From CAUZSN01 sp963582345 (lineage in GTDB: Bacteria > Planctomycetota > Planctomycetia > Planctomycetales > Planctomycetaceae): a stretch of DNA of 9,706 nucleotides. The stretch spans positions 1 to 9,706 of the forward strand of contig CAUZSN010000102.1 in the NCBI GenBank assembly GCA_963582345.1. Reading direction: 5' to 3'. Shown piece after piece: positions 1 through 6,227 of the stretch. Each line of letters begins with the position of its first letter. Position 1 is the first letter of the stretch. The translations under genes and the position numbers were made by a program. The notes below the pieces were generated by a model. The model was not told the origin of the DNA and ran no database searches. It worked only from the letters and a program-made list of their open reading frames with translations.

Positions 1-531
1 CAGAAGCCTGGAACCTTTGCCGCCAACTGTCTGTTGGCTCGCCGTATGGCCGAGCGCGACGTTCGATTCGTGCAAATCTTCCACCGTGGCTGGGATCACC
101 ATAAAGAGCTGCCGAAAAACATTCGCCGCCAGTCGGCGGAAGTCGACCGGCCTGCCTGGGCCCTCGTCCAAGATTTGAAACAGCGAGGTCTGCTCGACGA
201 TACCCTGGTCATCTGGGGTGGGGAATTCGGACGCACGATTTACAGTCAGGGCACTCTAACGAAAGACGACTATGGCCGTGACCATCATCCCAAGTGTTTC
301 ACAGTGTGGTGCGCCGGCGGCGGTGTATCAGGCGGCGTCACACACGGCGAGACGGACGACTTCAGCTACAACGTCGTTCGCAATCCTGTCCATATTCGTG
401 ACCTAAACGCAACCATTCTGCACTTATTAGGAATCGATCACGAACGATTCACCGTGAAACACCGGGGACTCGACGAGCGACTGACCGGCGTCCAGGCGAA
501 AGCACGCGTCGTTAGAGAAATCCTCGTGTAA
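1..531 (+). CDS. DUF1501 family protein, C-terminal part (5' end outside window)
   Basis: The frame is open from the first base (QKPGTFAANCLLARRMAERD...), so the gene starts upstream and only its last 176 residues are here; the internal TTG and ATG codons at 34 and 46 are not true starts. Recognisable DUF1501 features are FHRGWDHH (about residues 33-40 of the fragment), GEFGRT (about 74-79), GRDHHP, the glycine-rich CAGGGVSGG, and the usual ending with RDLNATILHLLGIDHERFT followed by a short KHRGLDERLTG segment. DUF1501 proteins belong to the alkaline-phosphatase/sulfatase-like superfamily, are very abundant in Planctomycetota, and are often encoded next to DUF1549/DUF1553 (PSCyt) proteins; such a partner would lie upstream of this window. 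Most are exported, but the N-terminal signal is not visible here. Substrate and reaction are unknown. The C-terminus looks intact and ends in TAA. Confidence 0.9.
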   Translation, partial: QKPGTFAANCLLARRMAERDVRFVQIFHRGWDHHKELPKNIRRQSAEVDRPAWALVQDLKQRGLLDDTLVIWGGEFGRTIYSQGTLTKDDYGRDHHPKCFTVWCAGGGVSGGVTHGETDDFSYNVVRNPVHIRDLNATILHLLGIDHERFTVKHRGLDERLTGVQAKARVVREILV

Positions 532-854
532 AATTCTCGATGGTGTGGTGGCCAAGCGATTTTGCGCCACAATTAACTGGTCCACCGATTCTTTAGTGAA
601 CGATTGTCGAGCTGCGTTGTAACCAAGAGTGACGACGCGGCTTTACTGTTGCGCTCTGGACGCAAGTAGCAATAGAGTAGCTACTCGGGAAACTCTCGGA
701 CGAAAATACCGTTTTTCTCTGGTTTTGTGCCACTCTTACAATCGACTCAAAAATTAACATGTTGCACGTTGGTGTAGCTTGTAGCAGATTGGCCAAAAAC
801 GGTTTGGTTCTTGAAACAGTATTTATCGTACGGTGTTGAAGATAAGATGTGGCG
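532..854. other. Gap between DUF1501 and the metallo-hydrolase gene
   Basis: I find no convincing gene in these 323 bases. Open frames on the - strand here have no recognisable protein features. The gap holds a perfect 12-base palindrome (675-686, listed separately) and a weak GTGGC/GCCAC inverted repeat at 548-570 just after the DUF1501 stop, which lacks a T-run. No clear sigma-70-like promoter stands out upstream of the next gene. Confidence 0.6.
675..686. repeat. Perfect 12-base palindrome
   Basis: GAGTAG followed directly by CTACTC reads the same on both strands. With no loop it is more like a binding site for a dimeric protein than an RNA hairpin. An overlapping GTAGC/GCTAC pair (666-670 and 680-684) adds to the local symmetry. 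It lies about 170 bases upstream of the metallo-hydrolase start. No function is assigned, and one such palindrome can arise by chance. Confidence 0.4.
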
Positions 855-1622
855 ATGAAAGTCATCTCTCTCCAGTCCGGAAGCAATGGCAACTGCATCT
901 ACGTCGAAGCAAACGGTGTTCGACTGCTGTTCGACGCCGGGATCAGCGGACGTCAGGCCGCACTGCGATTGGCCTCGCACGGCCGAGATATTGCAACAGT
1001 CGACGCTCTGTTGATTTCGCACGACCACCGTGACCACGCACGTTGCATGGGCGTCTTTCAGCGAAAGTTTAGCATCCCTGTCCACGTCACAAAAAAGACG
1101 CTAGCCGCTTCAAGAACGAAGGACGGGCTTGGCGAAATCCATGACATTCGTCATTACGAAGCGGGTTCAACGCTTCGTTTTGATAAAGTCAGCGTAGAGA
1201 CAATACCGACGCCACATGACGCCGCGGATGGTGTCGCATTTGTGATCGACGATGGCCAACGCCGACTGGGCATCTTGACCGATTTGGGCTACGTCTTTGA
1301 TGGCTTGGAAGCGGTTGTTCGCTCGCTTGACGCTGTCCTCGTTGAAAGCAATTACGATCCGGCAATGTTGAACAACGGCTGGTATCCGGAATTCTTGAAA
1401 CAGCGCATTTGTGGATCAGGTGGGCACCTGTCGAACATTGATTCGGCTGAGCTACTCAACGCTGCATCCGATCGAAATCTGAAATGGGCCTGTCTGGGTC
1501 ATCTCTCTGAGACAAACAATGATCCAGAATTGGCGATGCGAACCCACCGCAAAATACTCGGAAAAAACATTCCGTTGTTTGTTGCCGGGCGATATGCAGT
1601 GACGGATGTAATGGAAGTGTAG
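855..1622 (+). CDS. YycJ/WalJ-type MBL-fold metallo-hydrolase
   Basis: A 255-residue single-domain metallo-beta-lactamase-fold protein, close to the usual length of the YycJ/WalJ family. Metal-binding motifs are complete: Asp27 in LLFDAGIS, the H56-D-H58-R-D60-H61 cluster, His121 in PTPHDA, Asp143 in ILTDLG and His216 in LGHLSE. Family signatures are SGSNGN near the N-terminus, VESNYD (163-168) and GGHLSN (189-194). In Bacillus the family member is linked to the walRK locus and has been reported as a DNA 5'-3' exonuclease; in planctomycetes no walRK neighbour is expected and none is seen. It probably acts in the cytoplasm, since there is no signal peptide. I chose the ATG at 855 because the protein then begins MKVISLQSGS like its relatives; a GTG at 849 would add only two residues. 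It stands alone between two long gaps. The fold is certain; the exact substrate is not. Confidence 0.9.
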   Translation: MKVISLQSGSNGNCIYVEANGVRLLFDAGISGRQAALRLASHGRDIATVDALLISHDHRDHARCMGVFQRKFSIPVHVTKKTLAASRTKDGLGEIHDIRHYEAGSTLRFDKVSVETIPTPHDAADGVAFVIDDGQRRLGILTDLGYVFDGLEAVVRSLDAVLVESNYDPAMLNNGWYPEFLKQRICGSGGHLSNIDSAELLNAASDRNLKWACLGHLSETNNDPELAMRTHRKILGKNIPLFVAGRYAVTDVMEV

Positions 1623-1640
1623 ATTGGCGGCATCGCGTAC

Positions 1641-1669
1641 GGTCAAAATACTGAGCGACTAGTTTGACC
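1641..1669 (+). terminator. Possible transcript-end hairpin after the metallo-hydrolase
   Basis: GGTCAAA (1641-1647) and TTTGACC (1663-1669) are perfect 7-base complements around a 15-base loop, starting 19 bases after the hydrolase stop codon. The position suits an end-of-transcript structure, but the stem is AT-rich, the loop is long and no T-run follows. It is at best a factor-dependent or RNA-stabilising hairpin. Confidence 0.3.
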
Positions 1670-1849
1670 CATAAAATGTGGGATTTACAAACGCCTGTAG
1701 CTGGTCGATCTTGGCCGACTTGATCCAGAGATTCTTTCTGTTTCGATTTGGCGCCGAAGATTCGGCTCTCTCTAATTCGACTGTTCCGCAGAATTTTGGC
1801 TCGGCATCGTGCTCCAAGGTTTCTAGTCGATGAGAAGCACAGAACACGA

Positions 1850-1937
1850 TAACATCAAGTCTTTCCAATGGTTATTGCAAACCAGCTGAAGCGCAAAGAT
1901 CGGTAGACCAGCGCACCTGCCAACGAACTTGATGTTA
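1850..1937. repeat. 11-bp inverted repeat enclosing a smaller hairpin
   Basis: TAACATCAAGT (1850-1860) is perfectly complementary to ACTTGATGTTA (1927-1937), with 66 bases between. Inside lies a second perfect stem, TGGTT (1869-1873) and AACCA (1880-1884), around a 6-base loop. The whole 88-base unit could fold as a closed, branched RNA or be a tiny terminal-inverted-repeat element. I see no second copy in the window and no flanking target-site duplication. Confidence 0.4.
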
Positions 1938-1996
1938 CAATTAGTTTGTCGTGTCGCAAAAATCTCTTGACCACCACGAATCCACAAAAATCTGGC

Positions 1997-2024
1997 TTGA
2001 CTGCGGCCCATAAATTCCTACATT
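1997..2024 (+). promoter_or_regulatory. Candidate sigma-70-like promoter for the SDR gene
   Basis: TTGACT (1997-2002) is followed after 16 bases by TACATT (2019-2024). Transcription would begin near 2031, giving a leader of about 36 bases before the ATG at 2067. The boxes fit the general bacterial consensus; planctomycete promoters are poorly defined, so this is only a candidate. Confidence 0.4.
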
Positions 2025-2066
2025 TCGCGTCGCGATTCGATTGCGTGAAACAAATGGATAATCGCC

Positions 2067-2888
2067 ATGCACGTCATTGACGGAAAAAAAGCATTGGTCA
2101 CGGGTGCGGCAGAGGGAATTGGTAGAGCCATCTCGCTGCAACTCGCTCGTGAAGGCGCTGACTTGTTCCTGCTGGACATCAACGATCACGGGCTGTCGAA
2201 AGTTGTCTGCGAAGCCCAGCGGCTGGGTGTCGAGGCGATCGGCCGTCGTTGCGATGTCAGTCAACCGCACGAAATCACCGCGGCCGTTCAGGATGTTCTG
2301 GACAAATGGGGTGAGTTGGACATACTGATCAATAATGCGGGCGTCTGCTACTACGGGCCAACAGTCAAGATGACGGCCGAACAATGGGACTGGCTGCTCG
2401 CGATCAACCTGCATGCTCCAATTCAATTTACGCGAATGCTGCTACCGGTGTTTCTCCAACGTACGGAAGCTCATATATTGAACGTGGCCAGCATTTGTGG
2501 ATTGGTGGCCGGCGGCCGTTACGCCGCCTACCAAGTCAGCAAGTTCGGTTTAGTCGGTTTGACCGAGGCGCTTCGGGCAGAGTTCGGTCGTCAGGGTCTG
2601 GGAGTCACAGTGGTTTGTCCAGGCCCGGTGACGACCAACTTTTTCAGATCGACGCTCTGCGGTCGCAAGGGCGGACAGACTCCCGAACCTCCGCGCTGGC
2701 TTTGTGCGACTCCCGAACGCGTCGCCGCCAAAGCGATTCGAGCCATTTATCGTGACCGTAGATTGGTCCTGGTCACTCCTCTGGCATATCTGCTGTATAA
2801 TTCAAAACGGTTGGCGCCCGGACTGATCGATTCTCTGCATCGCATTGGGCGTCCCAAATGGATGAAACAGAAACGCGAAATTCTGTGA
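2067..2888 (+). CDS. Short-chain dehydrogenase/reductase (SDR)
   Basis: A 273-residue classical SDR with a Rossmann fold. Visible motifs: TGAAEGIG (12-19) for cofactor binding, Asp37 at the end of the second strand (usually a sign of NAD rather than NADP preference), D63-V64, NNAG (89-92), and the full catalytic set Asn114, Ser142, Tyr155 and Lys159 (YQVSK), then CPGPV (184-188). The C-terminal extension, with KRLAPGLIDSLHRIGRP, resembles lipid- or sterol-type SDRs with a hydrophobic tail, but no substrate can be named. The ATG at 2067 places the cofactor motif at the normal distance from the start; the ribosome site is weak (GGAT at 2055-2058). It converges on the CFA-type gene with 46 bases between the stop codons. 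SDRs and CFA-type methyltransferases do occur together in bacterial lipid loci, so a lipid substrate is plausible, but opposite strands mean no shared operon. Confidence 0.9.
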   Translation: MHVIDGKKALVTGAAEGIGRAISLQLAREGADLFLLDINDHGLSKVVCEAQRLGVEAIGRRCDVSQPHEITAAVQDVLDKWGELDILINNAGVCYYGPTVKMTAEQWDWLLAINLHAPIQFTRMLLPVFLQRTEAHILNVASICGLVAGGRYAAYQVSKFGLVGLTEALRAEFGRQGLGVTVVCPGPVTTNFFRSTLCGRKGGQTPEPPRWLCATPERVAAKAIRAIYRDRRLVLVTPLAYLLYNSKRLAPGLIDSLHRIGRPKWMKQKREIL

Positions 2889-2934
2889 CCTCGCTACGGG
2901 CCATCACCTTCCCCGTCTGTGCACATTACGCTTG

Positions 2935-4266
2935 TCAGGCAGCGCGGCTGATTTTGCTCTCGAAGTCGTAAAGGTGTCGGCGTGTCGGAGGCATGCCGGA
3001 ATGGCCTTTTGACGTGTGTTTGGTGGCCAATGTTTGAAACAAACAGAGCGAACCGTCGAGGAATGGGAAGCTGATGCCACCGAGATAGGCCAACCACAAG
3101 CGGAATCGCTCTTGGCCCACAAGCCGAATTGCTTCATCGCGGTTTTCCCACAGTCGCTGGCACCAGAGTTTGCAGGTCAGCGCATAATGTTCTCGCCAAC
3201 CTTCGACGTCATGCACGCGAAAACCCTGTGACTCCATGACTTCGAGGGTGTGGCCGATGTAGTCCAGTTCGCCGCCGGGAAAGATATACTTCGCTATCAC
3301 ACGCTGCTCGGGGCGAACTTTGCGGAACCGGTGCCGTGACTGCTTCGCCGGACGCGTGATGCCCTGGTTCAGAAAAATCCCCTTGTCCGGCAGCAGTGAA
3401 TTGATTTTCCGAAGATACTGGGGAATGTTGGCGGTTCCCACATGCTCGATGATCCCAATGGAGGCAACTTTGTCATAGCAGCCTTCGATTTCGGAGTAAT
3501 TCTTCAGTTCGACGGACGCACGATCTTCCAGACCCAGTGTCCGGATGCGTTCATTCGCAAAATCCACCTGGGCCTGTGACAGCGTCACCCCGTGCGCCTC
3601 GACCCCAAAATTCTGGACCGCGTGACAAACCAACGCGCCCCAGCCGCAACCAATATCCAACAGCTTTTCACCTGGCTTCAATTGCAACTTGCGGCAGATC
3701 ATGTCCAGTTTGTCAAGTTGTGCCTGTTCCAGTGAATTGTTCCAGTCGGTGAAGTACGCGCACGAGTAGACCATATTCCGGTCAAGAAACAGGCGGTAGA
3801 AATCGTTGCCGATGTCGTAGTGGAACTGGACGAAATCCTTATTGTCACTCTGAGTGCGCCGCTGTCCGAATTCGTCGCCGCGCCACTCGTGGTCGAGTTG
3901 GACTGATTCGGCCGGAACAAACAGAAACGGAAAAAGGTGGCGTGCCAGTGCCAGCTTGCTGATGCTTCGCACGCACTTGCGTGAGTTCCTGACGCGCACC
4001 TTTTCGGCAAACGTCATAAAGTCGGCGCCGTGGAAATCGATCTGACGGCACGCGTAGTGCCGGACAACGTTTTCGATGGTCGGTCTGCGCAGCAGTGCGC
4101 CGATCACGCCTGGTCCACTGATGGAAACTAGCAGATCCGGATCGACGTTGTTGCCGAGCGGAACGACCGATCCGTCCCACAGACGGAGCGAGAACTTGGC
4201 GTCCAAAGCATTGGCCACGTGCTGAAACACTGTTCGTGCCGAACGAAGTAGCTTTTGCTGGTTCAT
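2935..4266 (-). CDS. Cyclopropane-fatty-acyl-phospholipid synthase family methyltransferase
   Basis: A 443-residue class I SAM-dependent methyltransferase of the CFA synthase family, which transfers a methylene or methyl group from SAM to the double bond of membrane acyl chains. Order of features: N-terminal domain (1-140) with QIDFHGADF; FHYDIGNDFY (148-157); YSCAYF with Cys169; SAM-binding LLDIGCGWGAL (202-212); GVTLSQAQ (226-233); IEHVG with Glu274; Tyr361 in EHYALTC. Cys, Glu and Tyr match bicarbonate-site residues of E. coli Cfa, but the expected histidine, in the segment FLNQGIT, is Gln301. Length is slightly above E. coli Cfa (382), mostly at the ends; the tail after about 415 looks poorly conserved. 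I chose the ATG at 4266 over a TTG at 4311 because CAGGGAT sits just upstream (about 4-5 bases) and the likely promoter overlaps the TTG. Cyclopropane synthesis is likely but not certain; some relatives only methylate. Confidence 0.88.
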   Translation of the reverse strand: MNQQKLLRSARTVFQHVANALDAKFSLRLWDGSVVPLGNNVDPDLLVSISGPGVIGALLRRPTIENVVRHYACRQIDFHGADFMTFAEKVRVRNSRKCVRSISKLALARHLFPFLFVPAESVQLDHEWRGDEFGQRRTQSDNKDFVQFHYDIGNDFYRLFLDRNMVYSCAYFTDWNNSLEQAQLDKLDMICRKLQLKPGEKLLDIGCGWGALVCHAVQNFGVEAHGVTLSQAQVDFANERIRTLGLEDRASVELKNYSEIEGCYDKVASIGIIEHVGTANIPQYLRKINSLLPDKGIFLNQGITRPAKQSRHRFRKVRPEQRVIAKYIFPGGELDYIGHTLEVMESQGFRVHDVEGWREHYALTCKLWCQRLWENRDEAIRLVGQERFRLWLAYLGGISFPFLDGSLCLFQTLATKHTSKGHSGMPPTRRHLYDFESKISRAA

Positions 4267-4270
4267 CGTA

Positions 4271-4275
4271 TCCCT
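4271..4275 (-). promoter_or_regulatory. Ribosome binding site of the CFA-type gene
   Basis: On the - strand AGGGA lies 4 bases before the ATG at 4266. It is the main reason to prefer this start over the upstream in-frame TTG at 4311. Confidence 0.6.
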
Positions 4276-4307
4276 GTCAAGCGTCGCAAATGTCAGAGAA
4301 CCGCAGG

Positions 4308-4336
4308 ACAATACGAATGTTGGCGAAACCGGTCAA
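4308..4336 (-). promoter_or_regulatory. Candidate sigma-70-like promoter for the CFA-type gene
   Basis: Read on the - strand, TTGACC (4331-4336) is followed after exactly 17 bases by TATTGT (4308-4313). Transcription would start near 4301, giving a leader of about 35 bases ahead of the ATG at 4266. Its -10 box overlaps the alternative TTG start at 4311, which argues against that longer protein. Confidence 0.45.
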
Positions 4337-4592
4337 TATCGATAGACCACTAGACAAAGTATTCTTGAGTAAACGGGTGTACAGAGAATTCGCATGAAAT
4401 CAAGACGGTATTGGGCTGAATAAACGACGCACCGCACAGTCAAAAACTGCGCGGGAGAAACTCGAGTAGCCACCCGGCGCAACAACGTACAACAAGCTGC
4501 CACAAACGGTGGCCTGCCCTGTCCGAAGCAACGAAATCTCGCGTCGTGGCGATGGTCCGCGAAGCCGATGTCGCCGACTAACGCTACCGTTT

Positions 4593-4639
4593 CAGTCTGC
4601 ATAAAAAAGAAGACCAAGCACCACGCAGCTCAAGTGCCA
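4593..4639. repeat. 47-base dispersed repeat, copy 1
   Basis: These 47 bases recur at 8038-8084 in the same orientation with two differences, both transitions (A/G at 4603 vs 8048; C/T at 4615 vs 8060). The unit begins with CAGTCTGCAT, has an A-rich middle (AAAAGAAGAC) and ends with CACGCAGCTCAAGTGCCA. Similarity stops sharply on both sides. In this copy the CAGTCTG at the left end has no CAGACTG partner directly upstream, unlike copy 2. Confidence 0.85.
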
Positions 4640-4876
4640 ATGTTACCTCAATCGGAAAGTGTGAATTGCAACAATACGCTATCAGTGTAGGTTCAACGCG
4701 ATAAATCAGTATAGCGACGCTCACATCAGACGGCAGGTTGGAAGAGGGGGTATAGCTATCCAGCGGTCGAGGTTTTGACTGAAAAACAGGTTTCGGAATT
4801 GAAGGTGACGACTCATCGCCCCTTTTTGCTTGTGGATGCTAGCAATCGCAGGACATCGCACGTCATTGAATGAGAG

Positions 4877-4897
4877 CAGACTGCCTGAACCAGTCTG
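4877..4897. repeat. REP-like hairpin, copy A
   Basis: CAGACTG (4877-4883) and CAGTCTG (4891-4897) form a perfect 7-bp stem around the 7-base loop CCTGAAC. Nineteen of its 21 bases match the hairpin at 8024-8044, and both differences are in the loop. The flanks are not clearly similar. Confidence 0.7.
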
Positions 4898-5056
4898 GTA
4901 AGCGGAAGAGATATTCTCAAAAATCAGCAAAGCTTGAAATGCACACTGCTTGCAGATATGACGACAGATGCCGAACATCCTTGAATTACTGCCGTGCAAG
5001 GCGGTATCCATGAACAAACTCGTTATACCCCAAAAGCCGATTAGGTTGTGAATGCC

Positions 5057-5377
5057 ATGCAAGAGCCGTTTTTGTTCGTCATATTCGCCATGGTAGCCTT
5101 CTTTGCCCTGATCGTACTAGCAGTTTTTTTCCTATTGGCGCGACCGTGGTTATCAGCTTTTCTAAATGGGACACCCGTATCCCTTATCCATATCCTCGCG
5201 ATGCGACTTCGTGGCAATCCACCGGTGCTTTTGATCGATGCATACATTGCCCTAAATCGTGCAGGTATTGCCGCAACGATGGTTGACGTAGAAAAAGTGT
5301 ACCTCGACGGAAAAAACCACGTTTTCACGAGCGATGATCTTGTGGACTTGGTCAAGAAAATCCTAAACGTTGGCTGA
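5057..5377 (+). CDS. Short flotillin-like FloA N-terminal domain protein
   Basis: A 106-residue membrane protein. Residues 5-28 form one long hydrophobic segment (FLFVIFAMVAFFALIVLAVF...), followed by WLSAFLNGTPVSLIHILAMR and RLRGNPP (50-56), then IDAYIALNRAGI. This matches the start of FloA (YqfA-type flotillin-like scaffold protein), where a membrane anchor precedes ISALAAGV...VGMRLRR..P and a KAG motif. FloA is about 330 residues; here the protein ends after a charged stretch (VEKVYLDGKNHVFTSDDL...VKK), so the later part of the SPFH-like region and the C-terminal oligomerisation part are absent. I recall similar short FloA-family proteins from planctomycetes, so this may be a real small family rather than a broken gene. 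The ATG at 5057 has AGG at 5043-5045; a GTG at 5048 would add three residues. Function is unknown; membrane-domain organisation is a guess from the family. Confidence 0.75.
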   Translation: MQEPFLFVIFAMVAFFALIVLAVFFLLARPWLSAFLNGTPVSLIHILAMRLRGNPPVLLIDAYIALNRAGIAATMVDVEKVYLDGKNHVFTSDDLVDLVKKILNVG

Positions 5378-5761
5378 CTTCCCTCCGGGAATTTACCCCC
5401 ACCCCCGTCGCGGCTTGATGGATGTTAATTGACCTCCAAAACCTGCAACAGAAATTCAGATTTCGGATTCTTATCCCGGGATTAATCTCGGAAGCGTAGC
5501 GACGCTTTTGCCAGTCAGTCTTCGCTGAATTCGTCGGTAGGGCCCTATCTCAGCGATTTAGCCTTGTCGAAGTCGGCTTTGGATTTTTGAAGGTCCTATT
5601 TTCTCTGTACGCGTAGCCGCAATCGATATAGGCCCACTCGTTGGTTGGCCTCAAAGTCTACTCCAATTTTGTATTCCCGAAGTTTCACAAAACTAAGCCA
5701 ACTAATGGTCCCATCTGGCAAGGAACACCTGCACTAATTTTCGGGTATCTGGCAAGAGATT
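5378..5761. other. Gap between the FloA-like and cupin genes (convergent)
   Basis: These 384 bases contain no supported gene. A 5-bp hairpin (TTCCC/GGGAA, 5379-5391) sits right after the FloA-like stop, a perfect palindrome ATCCCGGGAT lies at 5473-5482 and a terminator-like hairpin at 5492-5509. Since the genes on both sides point into this gap, transcription-ending signals are expected here. Confidence 0.55.
5492..5509 (+). terminator. Weak candidate terminator
   Basis: AAGCGT (5492-5497) pairs with ACGCTT (5502-5507) around the loop AGCG, and the T-run extends to four (5506-5509). It lies 115 bases after the FloA-like stop. Stem and T-run are both short, so confidence is low. Confidence 0.3.
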
Positions 5762-6130
5762 CTATGCAGGCGCTTCGATGAAGTCTTCTTCCTGAGAAGG
5801 TGGAAAGGAGAAAACCATCATTTGAGTTCCCGGCTGACCGTCAAAAACCTTGTGCACTTGGCCTGGTTTGAGAGAAACGTGATCGCCCTGATTGAGCGTT
5901 GAGATTTTACCGTCAACCTCGAGATTAATAGACCCTTCAACGATCACGTAAACCTCGGTCGTCTTGTTGTGATAATGCCGAGGACACTCTTGGAGTTGAA
6001 CAAAGTCCAATCCCCACGGGTGGCCATCTTCCGCAGTGATAATCCGCAGGATGCGCTCTCCCTCTTTCTCAATCGCCTCCCGGACCCGAAAGATATTTTT
6101 GAAATCTGTTGACGTCTTCTTGTCGCTCAT
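5762..6130 (-). CDS. Small single-domain cupin protein
   Basis: A 122-residue cupin: a small beta-barrel that usually holds one metal ion. Motif 1 is complete, with His52 and His54 in RHYHNKTTEVYVIVEG, Glu59 and Gly66. Motif 2 is GDHVSLKPGQVH (82-93), with Pro89, Gly90 and His93, so all four usual metal ligands are present. The short acidic tail (EEDFIEAPA) and absence of a signal peptide suggest a compact cytoplasmic protein. The ATG at 6130 is supported by GGAGA 7 bases upstream; a longer frame would run into the helicase gene and its extra residues do not look like protein. It follows the helicase by 97 bases on the same strand and may share its transcript. Cupins of this size include sugar isomerases, dioxygenases and pure binding proteins; nothing here picks one. 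Confidence 0.85.
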   Translation of the reverse strand: MSDKKTSTDFKNIFRVREAIEKEGERILRIITAEDGHPWGLDFVQLQECPRHYHNKTTEVYVIVEGSINLEVDGKISTLNQGDHVSLKPGQVHKVFDGQPGTQMMVFSFPPSQEEDFIEAPA

Positions 6131-6137
6131 CGATAAG

Positions 6138-6142
6138 TCTCC
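6138..6142 (-). promoter_or_regulatory. Ribosome binding site of the cupin gene
   Basis: GGAGA on the - strand ends 7 bases before the ATG at 6130. It fixes the start of the cupin and argues against the longer frame that begins at 6433. Confidence 0.65.
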
Positions 6143-6227
6143 GCTTAGCCTACATTGACTTACTGCCGCTTCCTGACCGCGAACTGACGTTGCCCGAGAA
6201 GTATGCGGTTCTGCCTGTTTCTCCCGT

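Larger units (their letters stand above)
1623..2066. other. Gap between the metallo-hydrolase and SDR genes
   Basis: No protein gene is supported in these 444 bases; short frames on the - strand have no recognisable features. The gap contains a hairpin just after the hydrolase stop (1641-1669), an 11-bp inverted repeat enclosing a smaller hairpin (1850-1937) and a candidate promoter for the SDR (1997-2024), all listed separately. An unannotated small RNA is possible, but there is no direct evidence for one. Confidence 0.6.
4267..5056. other. Long gap with repeat elements between the CFA-type and FloA-like genes
   Basis: About 790 bases without a supported gene. It contains the ribosome site and candidate promoter of the CFA-type gene at its left end, one copy of the 47-base repeat (4593-4639) and one copy of the CAGACTG/CAGTCTG hairpin (4877-4897). 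A 113-codon open frame on the - strand (4721-5062) has no recognisable features and runs over the start of the FloA-like gene, so I leave it out. Confidence 0.6.

Noticed and set aside
4267..4311. TTG start adding 15 residues to the CFA-type protein
   Set aside because: It overlaps the -10 box of the likely promoter, and the ATG at 4266 has its own ribosome site.
4379..4396. TACAGAGAAT shared by the two repeat-bearing gaps (also at 7984)
   Set aside because: A single 10-base match between two gaps of about 700 bases is expected by chance about half the time, and its distance to the 47-base repeat differs between gaps.
4721..5062. A 113-codon open frame on the - strand in the long gap
   Set aside because: No recognisable domain, composition unlike the real genes, and it covers both the REP-like hairpin and the start of the FloA-like gene.
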